NCBI GenBank assembly: GCA_025603075.1
Contig: MU626287.1
Span: forward strand, 1 to 64,000
Length of the DNA stretch: 64,000 bases
Direction of reading: 5' to 3'
DNA from: Neoconidiobolus thromboides FSU 785
Taxonomy: Eukaryota; Entomophthoromycota; Entomophthoromycetes; Entomophthorales; Neoconidiobolaceae
Positions 10,301 to 21,677 of the stretch are shown here, piece by piece (the first letter of the stretch is position 1; each line of letters opens with the position of its first letter). The notes under the pieces are model-generated. The model worked only from the letters and a program-made list of their open reading frames with translations, did no database searches and was not told where the DNA came from. The position numbers were made by a program, and so were the translations under genes.

Positions 10301-12148
10301 GCTTGGGCTCAAGGATTTCTTTTGAGCTATTTTCATTATTTGAATCATTTGGTTGTGCCTTAACTTTATCATTAGTTTCAGGCATGTTTTTAACTGAATC
10401 TTTTGCTGTAGAACTTTTGTCTTTTAGCTCAACCTCGTTTGTGTTTTTAATTGGAGCAACATTCTCACCCTTTAACTTATCATCACTAACGTTTTTAATA
10501 GGTGTCTCAACTTTGGTATCCACGTTTTTATTTATATCACCATTGATAGAAACGCTAGCTTCCTTTTTAATGTTTTGATGAACAGCTACTTTTTCAGGTT
10601 CTTTATCTTTAGGTATTTCTTTAATTTCTGCTTCAACCTTCTTTTTAGTTTCAACTTTGTCACTGGTTTTTACTTCTTTAACTTCAGGTTTTTTCTCTTG
10701 TTTAGTTGAATCAGATTTACTTACATCAGTTAATTCTTTGGTCTTCTCTTGAACTTTATCTGAAGTCTCATTTTTAACTACAGGTGTTTCAGAAGAAAGG
10801 GGTTCTTTAGGAACTGGTTTTGATATACGAACTATTACAGGTGGTGTTGGAGTTGTTGGGGTAGTAATTGGAGTTGCTTCTTTATTAGCATTAGCAGGTG
10901 CAACAACCTGTGCCTTTGTAAGTGGATTTATAATTTTGATTGCCTTACTTGTCTTATTACCAGGTACAAATGGTAAAGCATTAGTGTTAAGATGCGGCGT
11001 TACACCTTGGTTTGGTGGTACCATATTATTGTGAGGTGGCATGACAGGATATGGCTGTATAAAGCCAGGGAAATGTGGATAATTTGGGTCAAAATGAGGT
11101 GTAGGATATCCATGGTAATAAGGAGATGACCAGTTTCCACCTGGACCATTAGGCCCAGGGTTACCTGGGCTACTATTTTGTTGGAACCCACCTGGTGAGC
11201 TATGAATACCACCTTTTCCACTTCTTTGTCCAGATGAATAACTGGATTGAGAATTAGGCGAGCCTCCTGGGATATTGTTTTGATAAGTTGGCTTAACTCC
11301 CCATTGTAGTTGACCAGGGCCTTGTGGTGAAAATTGTGGATATGGTCCCTGAGGATATGGATGATTAGTAGCAGGTACAAAAGGTGATTTGTTAAAGTTA
11401 GGTGGCATTGAATTAGGGTGTGGTGCGCCAGATGTGAAAGGTTGATTATGTGTGAAAGTATTAGGATTTGATTGTGATTGTTGTTCATTATTAATAATAG
11501 CTGGATTCTTTGAATATACACCGTGAGTTGGATCATTAACTATTTTTATTTAATTTACCATTTAATAAATATAAAAGAATTACCTTTTGGGTCTTTTTCT
11601 ATTAACTTTGATTTATTAGGCAATATAGGCGCCGTTATTATAAGTTTATCCGATACACTAAGTTTTTCTAACCCAGATCCAAAAGTAATTTTAGCAAAAT
11701 CAACTTGTTTATTTTCATAAAACTCTAACTTTGGAAAAGATTCTGCTTTAATATCATCAAAAAAACCAAATATAACTTTTTTATTTTCTTAAATAAATTA
11801 GTAAATTGTTTTTTACAAATACATTTAATTTCAATACCTATTTTTCTTTCTGGTTCTGGCAACCTTAGATTAGCCGAAGCTAAAATTTCATCAATAGTAT
11901 CATTATTACTAAAATTTATTATTAAATTGAGTCTGAGTTTAAACAATGAGTTACCTTTTCGTTTCTGATACTTGTGTTTTATTTTTATTTTCTTTTGACC
12001 TATCATTATTACTTGAAGGTAATGCTTCAGCTTTACTATTAGATGCTTTAATTTGTTTAGCAGTTTGTGCATAACTAACTAAAGCAGGCTGCTGCTTATT
12101 GACAGCAGGTATAGCTCCAGAATTGGAGGAACGATTATTTCTACTCAT
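7338..12148 (-). CDS. eIF4G: Translation initiation factor eIF4G
   Basis: The scaffold of the cap-binding complex: it bridges eIF4E, eIF4A and poly(A)-binding protein in cytoplasmic translation initiation. Exons are 12148-11955, 11908-11823, 11775-11584 and 11539-7338, giving 1557 aa. The long N-terminal part is Pro/Gln/Asn-rich, then Lys/Glu/Thr-rich with six tandem KPIES units. The eIF4E-binding motif YxxxxL-phi is YDRSFLL near residue 790. A MIF4G domain spans about 950-1180 (starting near TRKTKSLLNKLT) and an MA3 domain about 1355-1485 (ERKAKTLVDEYL onward). The 5' leader holds an apparent 48-nt intron (12220-12173). The split N-terminus agrees in phase across all three introns. Identification of the family is secure; the choice among paralogues is not. 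Confidence 0.95.
10210..10301 (-). repeat. 15-bp tandem repeat within eIF4G (KPIES x6)
   Basis: Six head-to-tail 15-bp units, nearly identical at the DNA level, encode Lys-Pro-Ile-Glu-Ser in the disordered N-terminal region of eIF4G. DNA-level identity indicates recent slippage expansion, so copy number is probably variable between strains. Confidence 0.85.
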
Positions 12149-12172
12149 GATTTTACTAAATCTTATTAGGAC

Positions 12173-12220
12173 CTATCAGAATCAATAAATTTAGATAAAA
12201 ATAGATGACAATTACTTACC
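12173..12220 (-). other. Probable 5' UTR intron of eIF4G
   Basis: On the minus strand a strong donor (GGTAAGT) is followed 48 nt later by an acceptor (TGATAG), 24 nt before the start codon. The size and signals match the coding introns of the window. Confidence 0.5.
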
Positions 12221-12834
12221 GAAGATTGATCTCAATGAAGTTGAGTTCAATACAAAGATCAAATATACTACTTAATTTAACCCTAATTTGTATGGGTTAA
12301 AGAGACAGATCAATTTCACTTTTTAAATTTGCTGAGTTTTTAATTCAATAGCTTAACCATTCCTGATAAAGTTACCAATCATAAGGCCTTACGCCAAAAA
12401 AAGAATTGGCTTAACCAATTAAAATTCATTTATATTATCACATTAGATTATAAATGGCCTAAACTTTCTATTGTCTTTATCCCATAAAATATTTTCTCAT
12501 AAGCTTAAATTATGAAATATTTTAATGAAATAAACTTCCAATCCCATCTCCCCAAAAATAATCGACTTATTATCATTGGTGGAATTCAAGATTAGTTTTC
12601 ATCTCATAAGTATGTTCGGACTATTGAATTTTAGTTACAAAATTAAGCATAATAAATTTAGGCTCAATAAAAATCATCATAGAAACAGAATTTAAAGTAA
12701 TCTTTAGAGTTTGACACTTTGTTTCACTGTAATTTCAAACAAAAATTAACAGGTTATAATAGAGATAGTCTACAAATGTTGGGAAGTAATTTTTCGTTTA
12801 AACTCCTAGTGTATTAACAACTTTTAATAATAAT

Positions 12835-12940
12835 ATATGAAGGTATTTTTTTGGCTTTATCACTTTTTCTATCTTTTAAACGCTATTTCAGTGGAAAATC
12901 TGTTAGTAAAATTTCTAAACACAAAAATACATCCCCATAT
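12835..12940 (-). repeat. MITE copy 6
   Basis: A full-length copy. It abuts copy 7 directly, the two sharing a TA at the joint. Confidence 0.85.
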
Positions 12941-13035
12941 AAAGTTTTTTGGTTTAATCGCTTTTTCCATTTTTTAAGCACTATTAGCGAAAACATTGTT
13001 AGTGAAATTTTTGAACAAAAAATATATATCCATAT
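12941..13035 (-). repeat. MITE copy 7, tandem with copy 6
   Basis: Its left end is degenerate (TATAAAGTTTTTTGG) and its right end reads ATATATCCATAT. It has the same orientation as copy 6. Confidence 0.75.
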
Positions 13036-14043
13036 CACTTTTATCATATCATCCAAGCCTAATATTATCTATAAATCTATGGATAATCTATGTAAACTTC
13101 ATAATTTCATTTTGCACTACTTTTAAATCATTAATACTTCTCTTTTTTAAGTCAAGTAATATCCCACCAAAAAAGTATTTAGGTTTTTTAATGACTATCA
13201 AAGTTTAGTTCACACAAATAAATAATAGAGAAAATTCTTTTAATTTATTTATATTAGTTTATCTGATCTATACTTAAGTAGGTCTATTCAAGCCCTTTTT
13301 GTATAGAAGTGCTTATTTATTTGAATGTATTAAGTATTTATTATATTGCTTAAACGATAAAATTGTTCCGATATTTTAATATATGGAGCTTATTTCTAAG
13401 TTTAGTAAATTTAAAAATATAATAATATAAATTAAAATAGCTGAATTCAAGTTGTAAATTATCTCTATTTATAAATATGTAAGTTAACTTCAATTTCTCC
13501 TCAAAGCTGTGGTAACTGATATTTTATAACAATTGACTATCTGTTAGTTTACTATAACTCAGTGAATAAGTTATTGTCTGATATACAGTCTAGATCATAA
13601 TGTTGAAAGCCAAGTTTTTGAGAAAGTGTTATTTTTTTAAAAAACGTGTAATGTCTAAAAAGGTAGATTATGTTTTTATTGATTTCAACGGATGTTTACA
13701 ATACTCAATTATCAGTTAGTTTATTATAGTTTATTAAATGCTTATTTTTAGTCCTTATATAATCTAGATCTTTAAATTGGGAATTAATTATTAAAAAATT
13801 AAGTTCTTTGAGTTCTTTATTGTTATTTGAATTAATTAGATTATTATTGATTTTAATTATTATATGAATATGTTTCAATTGATATTGTATTCGCAATAAC
13901 AAACGTGACAATAAAGAGATTTATTATATTATTTCGATAGATATGGGAATATTATCAATATTTTCTATTAAATTTAAAGATAGACTTTTATTAACGAAAA
14001 TAAAAAATCAGCAGTTAAATGTGTCAAACTTCATATATTATTA

Positions 14044-14150
14044 ATATGAGATTGTTTTTTTAGTTTTATCGCTTTTTCTACTTTTCAAGTGCTATTTGAG
14101 CAGAAAGATTGTTAGTAAAATTCTTAAACAAAAAAATACATCTTCATATA
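14044..14150 (-). repeat. MITE copy 8
   Basis: A full-length copy with diverged ends (ATATGAGATTG, CATCTTCATAT) and a conserved interior. Confidence 0.8.
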
Positions 14151-14546
14151 CTAAAAATAAGAATCTACTTTCAGCTAAGAATATTAAAACCTATCAGTTA
14201 TAAAATAAATAAGTTTAAAACTTGTCAGTTTACTATAAACCTTAGATCATAAATCTTTAAATTAATATTTATAACAATAATAATATTTAAAAATAGCAAC
14301 TAAAAAAACAAAATTTTAATTGAACCAATCAATTTCAAAACGATAATAAATGAAATGAATATAAATATTGCTTTATTAGGAAACAACATTAATAACCAAG
14401 TTAGCATCTATTAATTAGATTTTGAATTTAATATTAAATTGATTGTTACTAAAAGATAACTATACCTTTTATATAGATTTAGGTAATTTTTAACTTTAAT
14501 TTCCTTTTATTTTTTATTTATTTATTAATATAATCTATACTCAATA

Positions 14547-14578
14547 TTATTATTATTATTATTATTATTATCGTTATT
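14547..14578. repeat. (ATT)n microsatellite
   Basis: A run of about ten ATT units in the presumed promoter of the tyrosine phosphatase, 40 bp before its first ATG. Confidence 0.8.
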
Positions 14579-14617
14579 ATCAACTAAACCTATAGATTTT
14601 TTGTTAACTTATAATCA

Positions 14618-15580
14618 ATGTTAGTACGTTGGAAGCGCCGAATTAAGATGAGCTTCATACCCCCAAATCCACCAGAGACTTCTGAACAATGGTTTAATTC
14701 CTTACAAAATGGTAAATGTACAAAAATAATGAATAAACGATTAGGCTCTCAATTAGATCAAAACGATGCTGATTTACCTTATAATCGACGAAAAAATCGA
14801 TATTCAAATATATTACCTTATGATTGTAATCGAGTTGCTTTATCCGAATTGAAGAATAGTGATGAACCAACAAATTATATTAATGCTAGCTATATTCAAG
14901 TACCAAACTGTATTCATCGATATATAGCCACTCAAGCACCTTTACCCAATACTATATTAGACTTTTGGCGTATGGTATTTGAAAATAAAAGTCCAATAAT
15001 ATTAGTATTAACTAAAGAATTTGAAGGATTAACAAGAAAATATCATTGTTATTGGCCAATAAATCAAATCGAACCATTCCATTTTGACAATTATGATTTG
15101 ATGGTCGAATTTTTAGAAGAAAAAAAACATCCATTATCTAATGAATTAACAATTGCTTATTTTAAATTATCAGGTTTTCGTCCAGGAGACGATAAAATGG
15201 CTACTCAATATGTAACTCAAATAAGATTTGAAGGTTGGCCTGATTTTGGGGTACCTAATAATCCCAGTATATTAATTACTGTATTAGATGTTTATCATAT
15301 GGAATTAGCTATGCAACAAGAAAAAGCAGAAGAAAATGGAATGGGGCCATCAGTTATTCATTGTAGTGCTGGGGTAGGTAGAACAGGTACTTTTTGTGCT
15401 ATTGATTCTGCCTTGTTTATTTTAAAATCTTGGACACCCGCAAAATCCGATTTAGTAGTTCATATTATTAATGCTTTTAGACAACAAAGGGTTTATATGG
15501 TTCAATCAAAAGCTCAATTTCATTTTATTTATAAGGTACTCAATTATTATGTCCAAACGAGACCAGATGGTTATTATTAA
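14618..15580 (+). CDS. Classical tyrosine-specific protein phosphatase
   Basis: An intronless 320-aa protein that is almost entirely a PTP catalytic domain, removing phosphate from phosphotyrosine in cytosolic signalling. All hallmark motifs are present: KNRYSNILPYD, NYINASYI, the WPD loop (Asp209), the P-loop HCSAGVGRTGT (nucleophile Cys249, Arg255) and the Q-loop QQRVYMVQSKAQ. There is no signal peptide, membrane segment or targeting domain. Known fungal relatives (Ptp1/Pyp-type) often act on MAP kinases; the substrate here cannot be read from sequence. An in-frame Met at codon 11 is an alternative start, closer to the usual family length. It is convergent with the minus-strand SGD1 gene, 182 bp away. 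Confidence 0.95.
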   Translation: MLVRWKRRIKMSFIPPNPPETSEQWFNSLQNGKCTKIMNKRLGSQLDQNDADLPYNRRKNRYSNILPYDCNRVALSELKNSDEPTNYINASYIQVPNCIHRYIATQAPLPNTILDFWRMVFENKSPIILVLTKEFEGLTRKYHCYWPINQIEPFHFDNYDLMVEFLEEKKHPLSNELTIAYFKLSGFRPGDDKMATQYVTQIRFEGWPDFGVPNNPSILITVLDVYHMELAMQQEKAEENGMGPSVIHCSAGVGRTGTFCAIDSALFILKSWTPAKSDLVVHIINAFRQQRVYMVQSKAQFHFIYKVLNYYVQTRPDGYY

Positions 15581-15636
15581 TTAATAAATTAGTCATTAAA
15601 TTAATATTGATTTTAATAATTTATCTTGTTTTTATT

Positions 15637-15684
15637 ATTAATAATAATAAATAATAATAATAAATAATAATAATAAACAATAAC
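15637..15684. repeat. AATAAT-rich simple repeat
   Basis: Simple-sequence (AAT/AAAT) tract between the convergent 3' ends of the phosphatase and SGD1. Confidence 0.7.
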
Positions 15685-15762
15685 AATACTTTATTCAATA
15701 TTTATCTATATTTTTTATTAATATATTATATTCTATATTTTTTTTATTAAAAAGAAAATAAA

Positions 15763-18700
15763 TTAAATAACTAATAATTGATCTAAAAATTTGGCCATTA
15801 TTAATATTTTTTCTTTTTCTTGATCATTAAAAGGTAAAGATTGAATTGAATTTGCTTTCATTATAAAATTAAATAAAAAGAATCGAATACCATTCAATAA
15901 CTCTTTCAACTCTTTGATTTTACTTATTTGTACTGCTAAATCTTCATCATTACTTACAAGTAACATGTTACATAATATAATTTGTAATAATAATCTAGTT
16001 CTTGATTTTAAAGTAGTAAAATTAAGGGTCTAAAAAATGAATTTATATAAATATACAATAATTACTATAAAATTATTTAAATTACTTTCAATACTGTTAA
16101 ATAAACGGAATTTTTGCCCATCATTTCACCATAAAGTTTACCTAAATTAAGGATTTTACGTACAGGTACATTTTTACTTTCATTTTGAATTTTAGTATCA
16201 AACCCGCCAATATTACTTTCTCCTAATTCTCGGAATAAATCCCAAAGAGCATATTGAAATGTGATTTTGAAACTAGTTTTATACATATTAAATTTAATAC
16301 ATAATAATGTATAATATGGATTATATATTTTTTCCTATTAATATGTTAATAATAATAACACTTAAATAATTAATACTTACATTTCCACAACAATTTAGTA
16401 ATACTCTAGGTATATCTCGCATTTGTTTTTCACTTAAATTTAATTTCAATAATTTTTCATAAGCATCGATATAATCTTCGGATCCCATAATTGTCGTAAA
16501 GATTTGTTTACGTAAATCAGTATTCATTCCTTGTTCTCTTGCTAAATTTAAAAGAGATGCTTGATTTTCTTTTATTATATCATTATCCATTTCATTTTCT
16601 TTTTTAGTCATTTGATTTTCTTCTCCATACATATTATCTTTCCATGCTGAACCCACAAGCCACCATTTACCTATTTAAAATTTTAATTTAATAATACATA
16701 TATACGCAATTTATACTTACCCTTTACAGAAGTTTGTTTAATATCCTCTAAAGAAACTCTTAAAGGTTCTGTATGACCAACTAAAAAAATGAATAAATAA
16801 TATTTATATAGAAATAAAAAAATCTTACCGTATTTTTTCTTTTTAATATTCTTTAAAAACAATTTCATTTTTTTAATAAATTCTTCATTTGTTATATTTT
16901 GTTGATTTAGTAGATTTTTTTTAACTTTGTTATTTTTAATATTGGTTAATACTTCCATCATGAATTTCATTCGACTACTAATTTTAGTTTCTTTTTGCAT
17001 TTCTTTTTGGGCTATTAAAATTATATCTTTCATTGCTGTTGGATCATCATTTCTTAATGTAGAACCAATAGCTATTTATATTATTATTATCATTATTATT
17101 ATGTATATATGTTATAATTTACCTCTTATAATTTTAAGTAAAAGTTCGACATTAACTGAATTAAGTCGCTTTAAGAACATTTTAATTAAATCATAAATTA
17201 AAACACATGAAATAACTTCCAAGTTATATAATTCAGAAATTAAAGTAATTAAATTAAGACTGATTTTAACATCACTATGCTCATCTGTATCAATTTCATT
17301 ACTATCATTATCCTTAATTAATTTTAATCCGTTTTCATAATGTTTAATAAATTTTTCAATTAATGTTTGTGTAAAATGAGCAGCTAAATTTTTTTTAGAA
17401 TTAGAGTTTGAGTGGATTAAATCATTGAAATTACCTAGTTCAACCCCAACAAGTTGATACAATGATGCAATAATTGTACTATGAAGGATAACAAAAGTAT
17501 CCAACAAAGTAGCTTTATCTGAAATAAGATCTAGTATAATATCCGTAATAGTACTTGTTACACCTTAAAAACAATAAAAACAATTAATAAATAATAAATA
17601 AATTTGATTTAGTTTCAAAACTTACTATTTCTACTATTAGTTTGATATAATGCTTCGATTTCAAATAAAATAGATTCAATATTATTTTCACTTAATCTAT
17701 TAATTAATTAATTAATCTACTATTATTTCATATTTAAATAACATTACTTATTGATTAATCCACGCATAATTCTTTGAAGTTTTTCAAGTTTATCATCTTT
17801 GTTTCTCAAATGAGGTGGTATATATTTGGTGACTATGTATTTTTTTAATCTTATTATTTTTCTAACTTAACCCGTTTATTACCTTCAGTTTTTATTTCTT
17901 TTACTTCAGGTTTGACCTCTTCTTCTTCTTCCTCATCATCTAAATCTTCTTCATCTAAATCATCCTTGTCTTCATCATCCTCGTCTTCATCATCCTCATC
18001 TATATCTTCATCATCCCCATTTATATCTTCATCAGTCTCACTTCCTTCCTCTTTCGCTTCAACTTTTGGTGCTCTAGTTGAATAATAATAAGAATTTTCA
18101 AACTCCAACTAAAATAGAAAAGAAAGTTAAAATTGAATAATTATAATTATAAAACAAATCCTACCTTTTCACCATCACTTTCACTATTACTATTAGTAAC
18201 TGTGTCACCAACCAATTTACTAGAACCCCACTTTAAGTCCAATCCATTTAACAAATCTTAGATAAACTATTTAACAACCACAATTAACTTTAAAATATTA
18301 ATAATTTACCATCAAATCCATCCTCTATAAAAGCCGAGTTCTTTAATATGTTATCTTTCTTTTTAATTTTTAGCTTCTTTTCCAATGCTCTCATATATTT
18401 CTCTTCTTCTTCTTCTGCTTTACTTAACTTTTTCATATTTTCATTGACTCGTTTGACTTCTATTTCTTCTTCACTACTTTCTTCTTCTTCTTCTTCTTCT
18501 TCTTCCTCGCTTTCAGCATCAATGATATCGTCCTTAATATTACCCTTAAACTTTTTGTTTTTTGAAATATTTGTTTGTTGTAACTTCTTTTTACCCCCTT
18601 TCCTCTTTTCTTTTCTAAGTTGTTTTCTTTTCAAACTATTGTTAACAAATCTTTTATTAAAGTTCCTTTCATCTAATAATGTAAAAAACCCAATCAGTCC

Positions 18701-18913
18701 ACTAACTTAAGCTTCAATAAAATTACAAACCAACTTACCTTTCTCTACAGGCTCTTCGATCCCTTTTTTGTTCTTTGGATTTTTATTTTTACCTTTTGTC
18801 TCCACTATTGGTTGTTGTTTCTGTAAAACAAGCTCATCCAATAGTTTTTTAGGCATATCCGTTGTCTTCCTCTTCCCCTTTTCTAAAATCCTTTTCTTCG
18901 CTCTATATACCAT
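15763..18913 (-). CDS. SGD1: SGD1/NOM1 nucleolar MIF4G-MA3 protein
   Basis: Ribosome-biogenesis factor of the small-subunit pathway, acting in the nucleolus. Twelve exons (18913-18739, 18672-18310, 18256-18165, 18108-17883, 17832-17748, 17696-17626, 17563-17123, 17071-16829, 16780-16721, 16670-16381, 16334-16086, 16029-15763) sum to 2562 nt, giving 853 aa with every phase consistent. The N-terminus is basic with two acidic runs (18480-18530 and 17930-18030), a usual nucleolar pattern. Then come KYIPPHLR, a MIF4G domain (GLINKLSE to EVLTNIKNNK), the linker EPLRVSLEDI followed by GKWWLVGSAW, and an MA3 domain (LAREQGMNTDLRK, SEDYIDAYEKLLKL, TFQYALWD). These match the family from end to end. It is by far the most intron-dense gene here, beside an intronless phosphatase. 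Confidence 0.93.
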
Positions 18914-19368
18914 GGTTTGAAATTTTGTTCAAATTTAAATAAAAAGATTAGAATAATAGATTTATTGCTTTTTTAATATTTCCAACCAAATTTCAAAATT
19001 TGGCAAAGGATTAGCAATTTTTGCAAGGGAAGTTTGCACTGCCTTAATTTGGTATATTTTTTTATTATGAATTAGAATTTTAGAATGAAATAAGTCGTTT
19101 GTTACTGATATTGATAATCGATAGCTTAGGAGGTTATTGAATTCTTAGGTTATATTATTCCAAACTCAAAGTAGATTATATATTTTAGTATTTTATTATA
19201 ATATCTGGAAAAAATTATCTGATAAAATAGATATTAGGAAACCAGAACTTTAACATTTGTAATTTTCATTATTTTAATTTAATATACTAATATTTATAAA
19301 AGTAAAAATAAGCTATAATGTTCTTGATTTTTATTATTGATAAAAAAATATTTGAATCACATTAAACC
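18914..19368. other. Short intergenic region
   Basis: Promoter side of SGD1 and 3' flank of the mS35 gene. No other feature is seen. Confidence 0.5.
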
Positions 19369-20182
19369 TTAATTTTTAATCCATTCAGTTGGAAAGTTAA
19401 TTTGTTCCTTAGAGAGACGACGGTGAGAAGAATTAGGTTTGAAAGTAGGCAATGGGATATCTAAAAATTTATCTTCACCTTCCTAAATAAAAAATTAATC
19501 CTAATGCCTAAAAAAACATGAAAAAATCCTATTACTTTAACTTCTTTGATAATTCGGTTCCAAAGTTGAATCAAGTTCAATTTATTTTCTAAAAAGGTAG
19601 GGTATTTCTTTGAAGAAAATCGAAGTTGATTAGATTCTTGAAAATAGTGTTGAGAACAAATAAGTAATAACTTATGCATTTCTTCTTCATTAAATATTTT
19701 AGCTCCTTTTAATTTCTCCATATCAATAACCATAATACTTTTAATATCTAATGGATGTTCTTCACCCAAATGTTCAATTCTACTAAATTGTATATATTGC
19801 TGTGAAGCAGGTGGTGTAAAATCTTTTCTTAAATCTATTGAATTTAGTTTATGTTATTTAAATAATTAATTGATCGATCCTTACCTTTAAGTTTAGGTAA
19901 TTCAAATTTAGCTTTCCTTAAATAGTGACGCACATAACGAATTTGGCGAATAAATCGATGGGCTGGTGTTGTATGATCATTAAAATTAAACTCAAACTCC
20001 CTGCCATCTCTTTCCCAATCTACATCTATAGAATTACTTTGATTTTGTTTGTCACTTGAACGTGCTAATAGTGGGTTCGAGGTGGTAATGGAACATTTTG
20101 GTAAGTAAGTTAATGAAGTTGTATTCTTTAATATTAAGTTAGTATTTAACTTGACTCCTATCTTATAACTGTTTTTGAACAT
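19369..20182 (-). CDS. RSM24: Mitochondrial small-subunit ribosomal protein mS35
   Basis: A 236-aa component of the mitoribosome small subunit. Exons are 20182-19885, 19834-19536 and 19482-19369. The N-terminus is rich in Lys, Ser, Thr and Asn and poor in acids, as expected for a mitochondrial presequence. The core reads TPAHRFIRQIRYVRHYLRKA, then DFTPP and a GEEHP motif, then a long helical region (EEEMHKLLLICSQHY) and a C-terminal stretch ending FPTEWIKN, as in the Rsm24/mS35 family. Introns are 50 and 53 nt. It reads away from the UBTD-like gene, with a 749-bp divergent spacer between the two starts. Confidence 0.85.
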
Positions 20183-20931
20183 TTTTTTGTCTATTTTTAA
20201 TTTAAAACAAAAGCTTCCCTTTTTTCTTGAATGCTACTTAAATTATGGGATTTATTTGCAGTACAAGTTGAAAGTTGCTAAAATCGAATGAGATTTTAAC
20301 TCTATTAAATTGGGAATTAATATTTCAAAAATATAAATATAAGCGCCAAAGACAAAGTTTCTCTAAAAAAAATTAAACCCTTATGAGCGAGTGGTTTATT
20401 AAACTAAAACAAATTTACGAATTAGATAGAAAGGCCATCTGACAAGGGCTTAACGTCTGAGGCGCTATTCCTCAACCTTTTGATCCCCCAGAATGGCCTT
20501 AAAATTAGAATATTTAATTAATTTTATTGCGGCTTATTAAATGACATATCCAAAATATGATTTGATTCACTTGTTTATTTTAATTACTTCTATCAATCTA
20601 TTTATATTCTAATAGAACAAAACAATAAATTAAATAGTAGCTATTGATCTCAATAAGACAAATGTCAGAGCTTTGGTAGTGATTATTAATGTTCAAAGAA
20701 ATTAAAGCTCAGTACCCTAAAGAGCCCAACTAATTGGGCAAGTGCAGTCTAAAATTGGTGCCATAATATTGACAGTTAAAATCTTCAGCTAAATTTGGGA
20801 TGGTAATTAATGTAAAGTAAACAGTTAGAAAATTAAAACAAATCAAATTCCTTAAATTTAAAATAAACTACAATAAATAATGAAATTTTCCTTAAACTAA
20901 TATTGATTTTTTTAAAACACTACAATAAAAG
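20183..20931. other. Divergent promoter region, mS35 / UBTD-like
   Basis: Non-coding. It holds a 70-nt island with an 8-bp terminal stem (20430-20499, listed separately) and a perfect short hairpin GCCCAA-CTAA-TTGGGC at 20724-20739. No coding region is supported. Confidence 0.5.
20430..20499. other. Candidate structured RNA or mini inverted-repeat island
   Basis: A 70-nt block bounded by AAGGCCAT and ATGGCCTT (8 perfect pairs). Inside is a second stem-loop, TGAGG-CGCTATT-CCTCA (5 bp, 7-nt loop), and a possible GAC/GTC stem before it. The interior is clearly GC-richer than the flanks. The shape recalls a cloverleaf, but no T-loop or conserved U33 exists, so it is not a functional tRNA. It could be a small non-coding RNA or the remnant of a tRNA-like element. 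Confidence 0.35.
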
Positions 20932-21677
20932 ATGGGATGTATGCAATCTAGACCTGAAGGAGCTGATGGAAGAAACGAATCTACTAGAGGAGATAGTAAC
21001 AATGGTAATTCTAATAGCTAAAAAATTAAAAAGATTTAATAATAACACAAAGATCAGAATCCACTTTAAAAGAGTTTAAAAACTATAAATGGACTTCCGA
21101 AAAGCTAATGACCTTAGAAGATGTACAAAAAGAACGACAAATATTTTGGGAAACAGAACCAAGCTATTATGGTAAAAAAGAAGTATGGGATGCTATTAAA
21201 AAGATTTGTGAATCAAAAGACTTGATGGAAGCTCAAAAGATGGCCATTTCCGTTCCTTTGAAATTTCATACTGGGCATATTAAGGATGGTTGCTACGATA
21301 ACTCTGGTATATTTTATCAGATCCCATCTTATTGCTTTGCTTTACCAGAAAATTTAGTTTCTAACGAAGTTAAAAAGCAAAATGAAACTAAATTGACCGA
21401 AATTGACGGTGGTAGTCAATTAAGTGAGGCAACAGACCTTACGATTCGTATACGACTGACTACAGCTGAGGACATCAATTTAAATGTGGCTATCAATGAT
21501 ACACTGAATAATGTATTACAACGATTATCTTTGGTTAAAGGGTGGGGCAAAGATGAACAACCTTTACCTAAAGTTCGATTTATTTATTTAGGTAAAATAC
21601 TTTCACTTAGCTCTACTTTAAGCCAACTTAAAATTACTAATGATGCGGTGGTCCAAGCTCAGGTTACTTTTAATTAA
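20932..21677 (+). CDS. UBTD1/DC-UbP-like ubiquitin-domain protein
   Basis: A 230-aa protein encoded by exons 20932-21004 and 21058-21677. The N-terminus is MGCMQS, a myristoylation-type Gly2 followed by a palmitoylatable Cys3, so it probably sits on a membrane. The central domain (KWTSEKLMTLEDV, FWETEPSYYGKKEVWDAIK, ISVPLKFHTGHI, YDNSGIFYQIPSYCFALP) is the DC-UbP N-terminal fold. The C-terminal ~75 residues form a ubiquitin-like domain (LTIRIRLTTAEDINLN to VRFIYLGKILSL). Animal UBTD proteins act as adaptors for E2/E3 ubiquitin enzymes; the fungal role is not established. The first exon is assigned because it supplies both the family N-terminus (MGxC) and a clean 53-nt intron. Confidence 0.88.

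Larger units (their letters stand above)
12149..14617. other. Intergenic region between eIF4G and the phosphatase
   Basis: A divergent promoter region. It holds the eIF4G leader with its intron (12173-12220), three miniature elements and an (ATT)n run at about 14547-14578 just upstream of the phosphatase. No coding region is supported; ORFs overlapping 12851-13208 lie in MITE sequence. Confidence 0.55.

Noticed and set aside
11000-11536. 178-codon minus-strand ORF rich in Ile, Leu and His
   Set aside because: Alternative frame of the Pro/Gln/Asn-rich eIF4G N-terminus; composition is that of a frame shadow.
12851-13208. Two overlapping + strand ORFs of 70-91 codons
   Set aside because: They lie mainly inside the two tandem MITEs and run into AT-rich spacer; the same frames recur by chance in other MITE copies.
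18348-18710. 120-codon Ser/Leu-rich + strand ORF
   Set aside because: It is the antisense shadow of the acidic/basic low-complexity N-terminal region of SGD1.
20430-20499. Functional tRNA
   Set aside because: Has an acceptor-like stem and an anticodon-like arm but no T-arm, no TTCGA loop and no U33.
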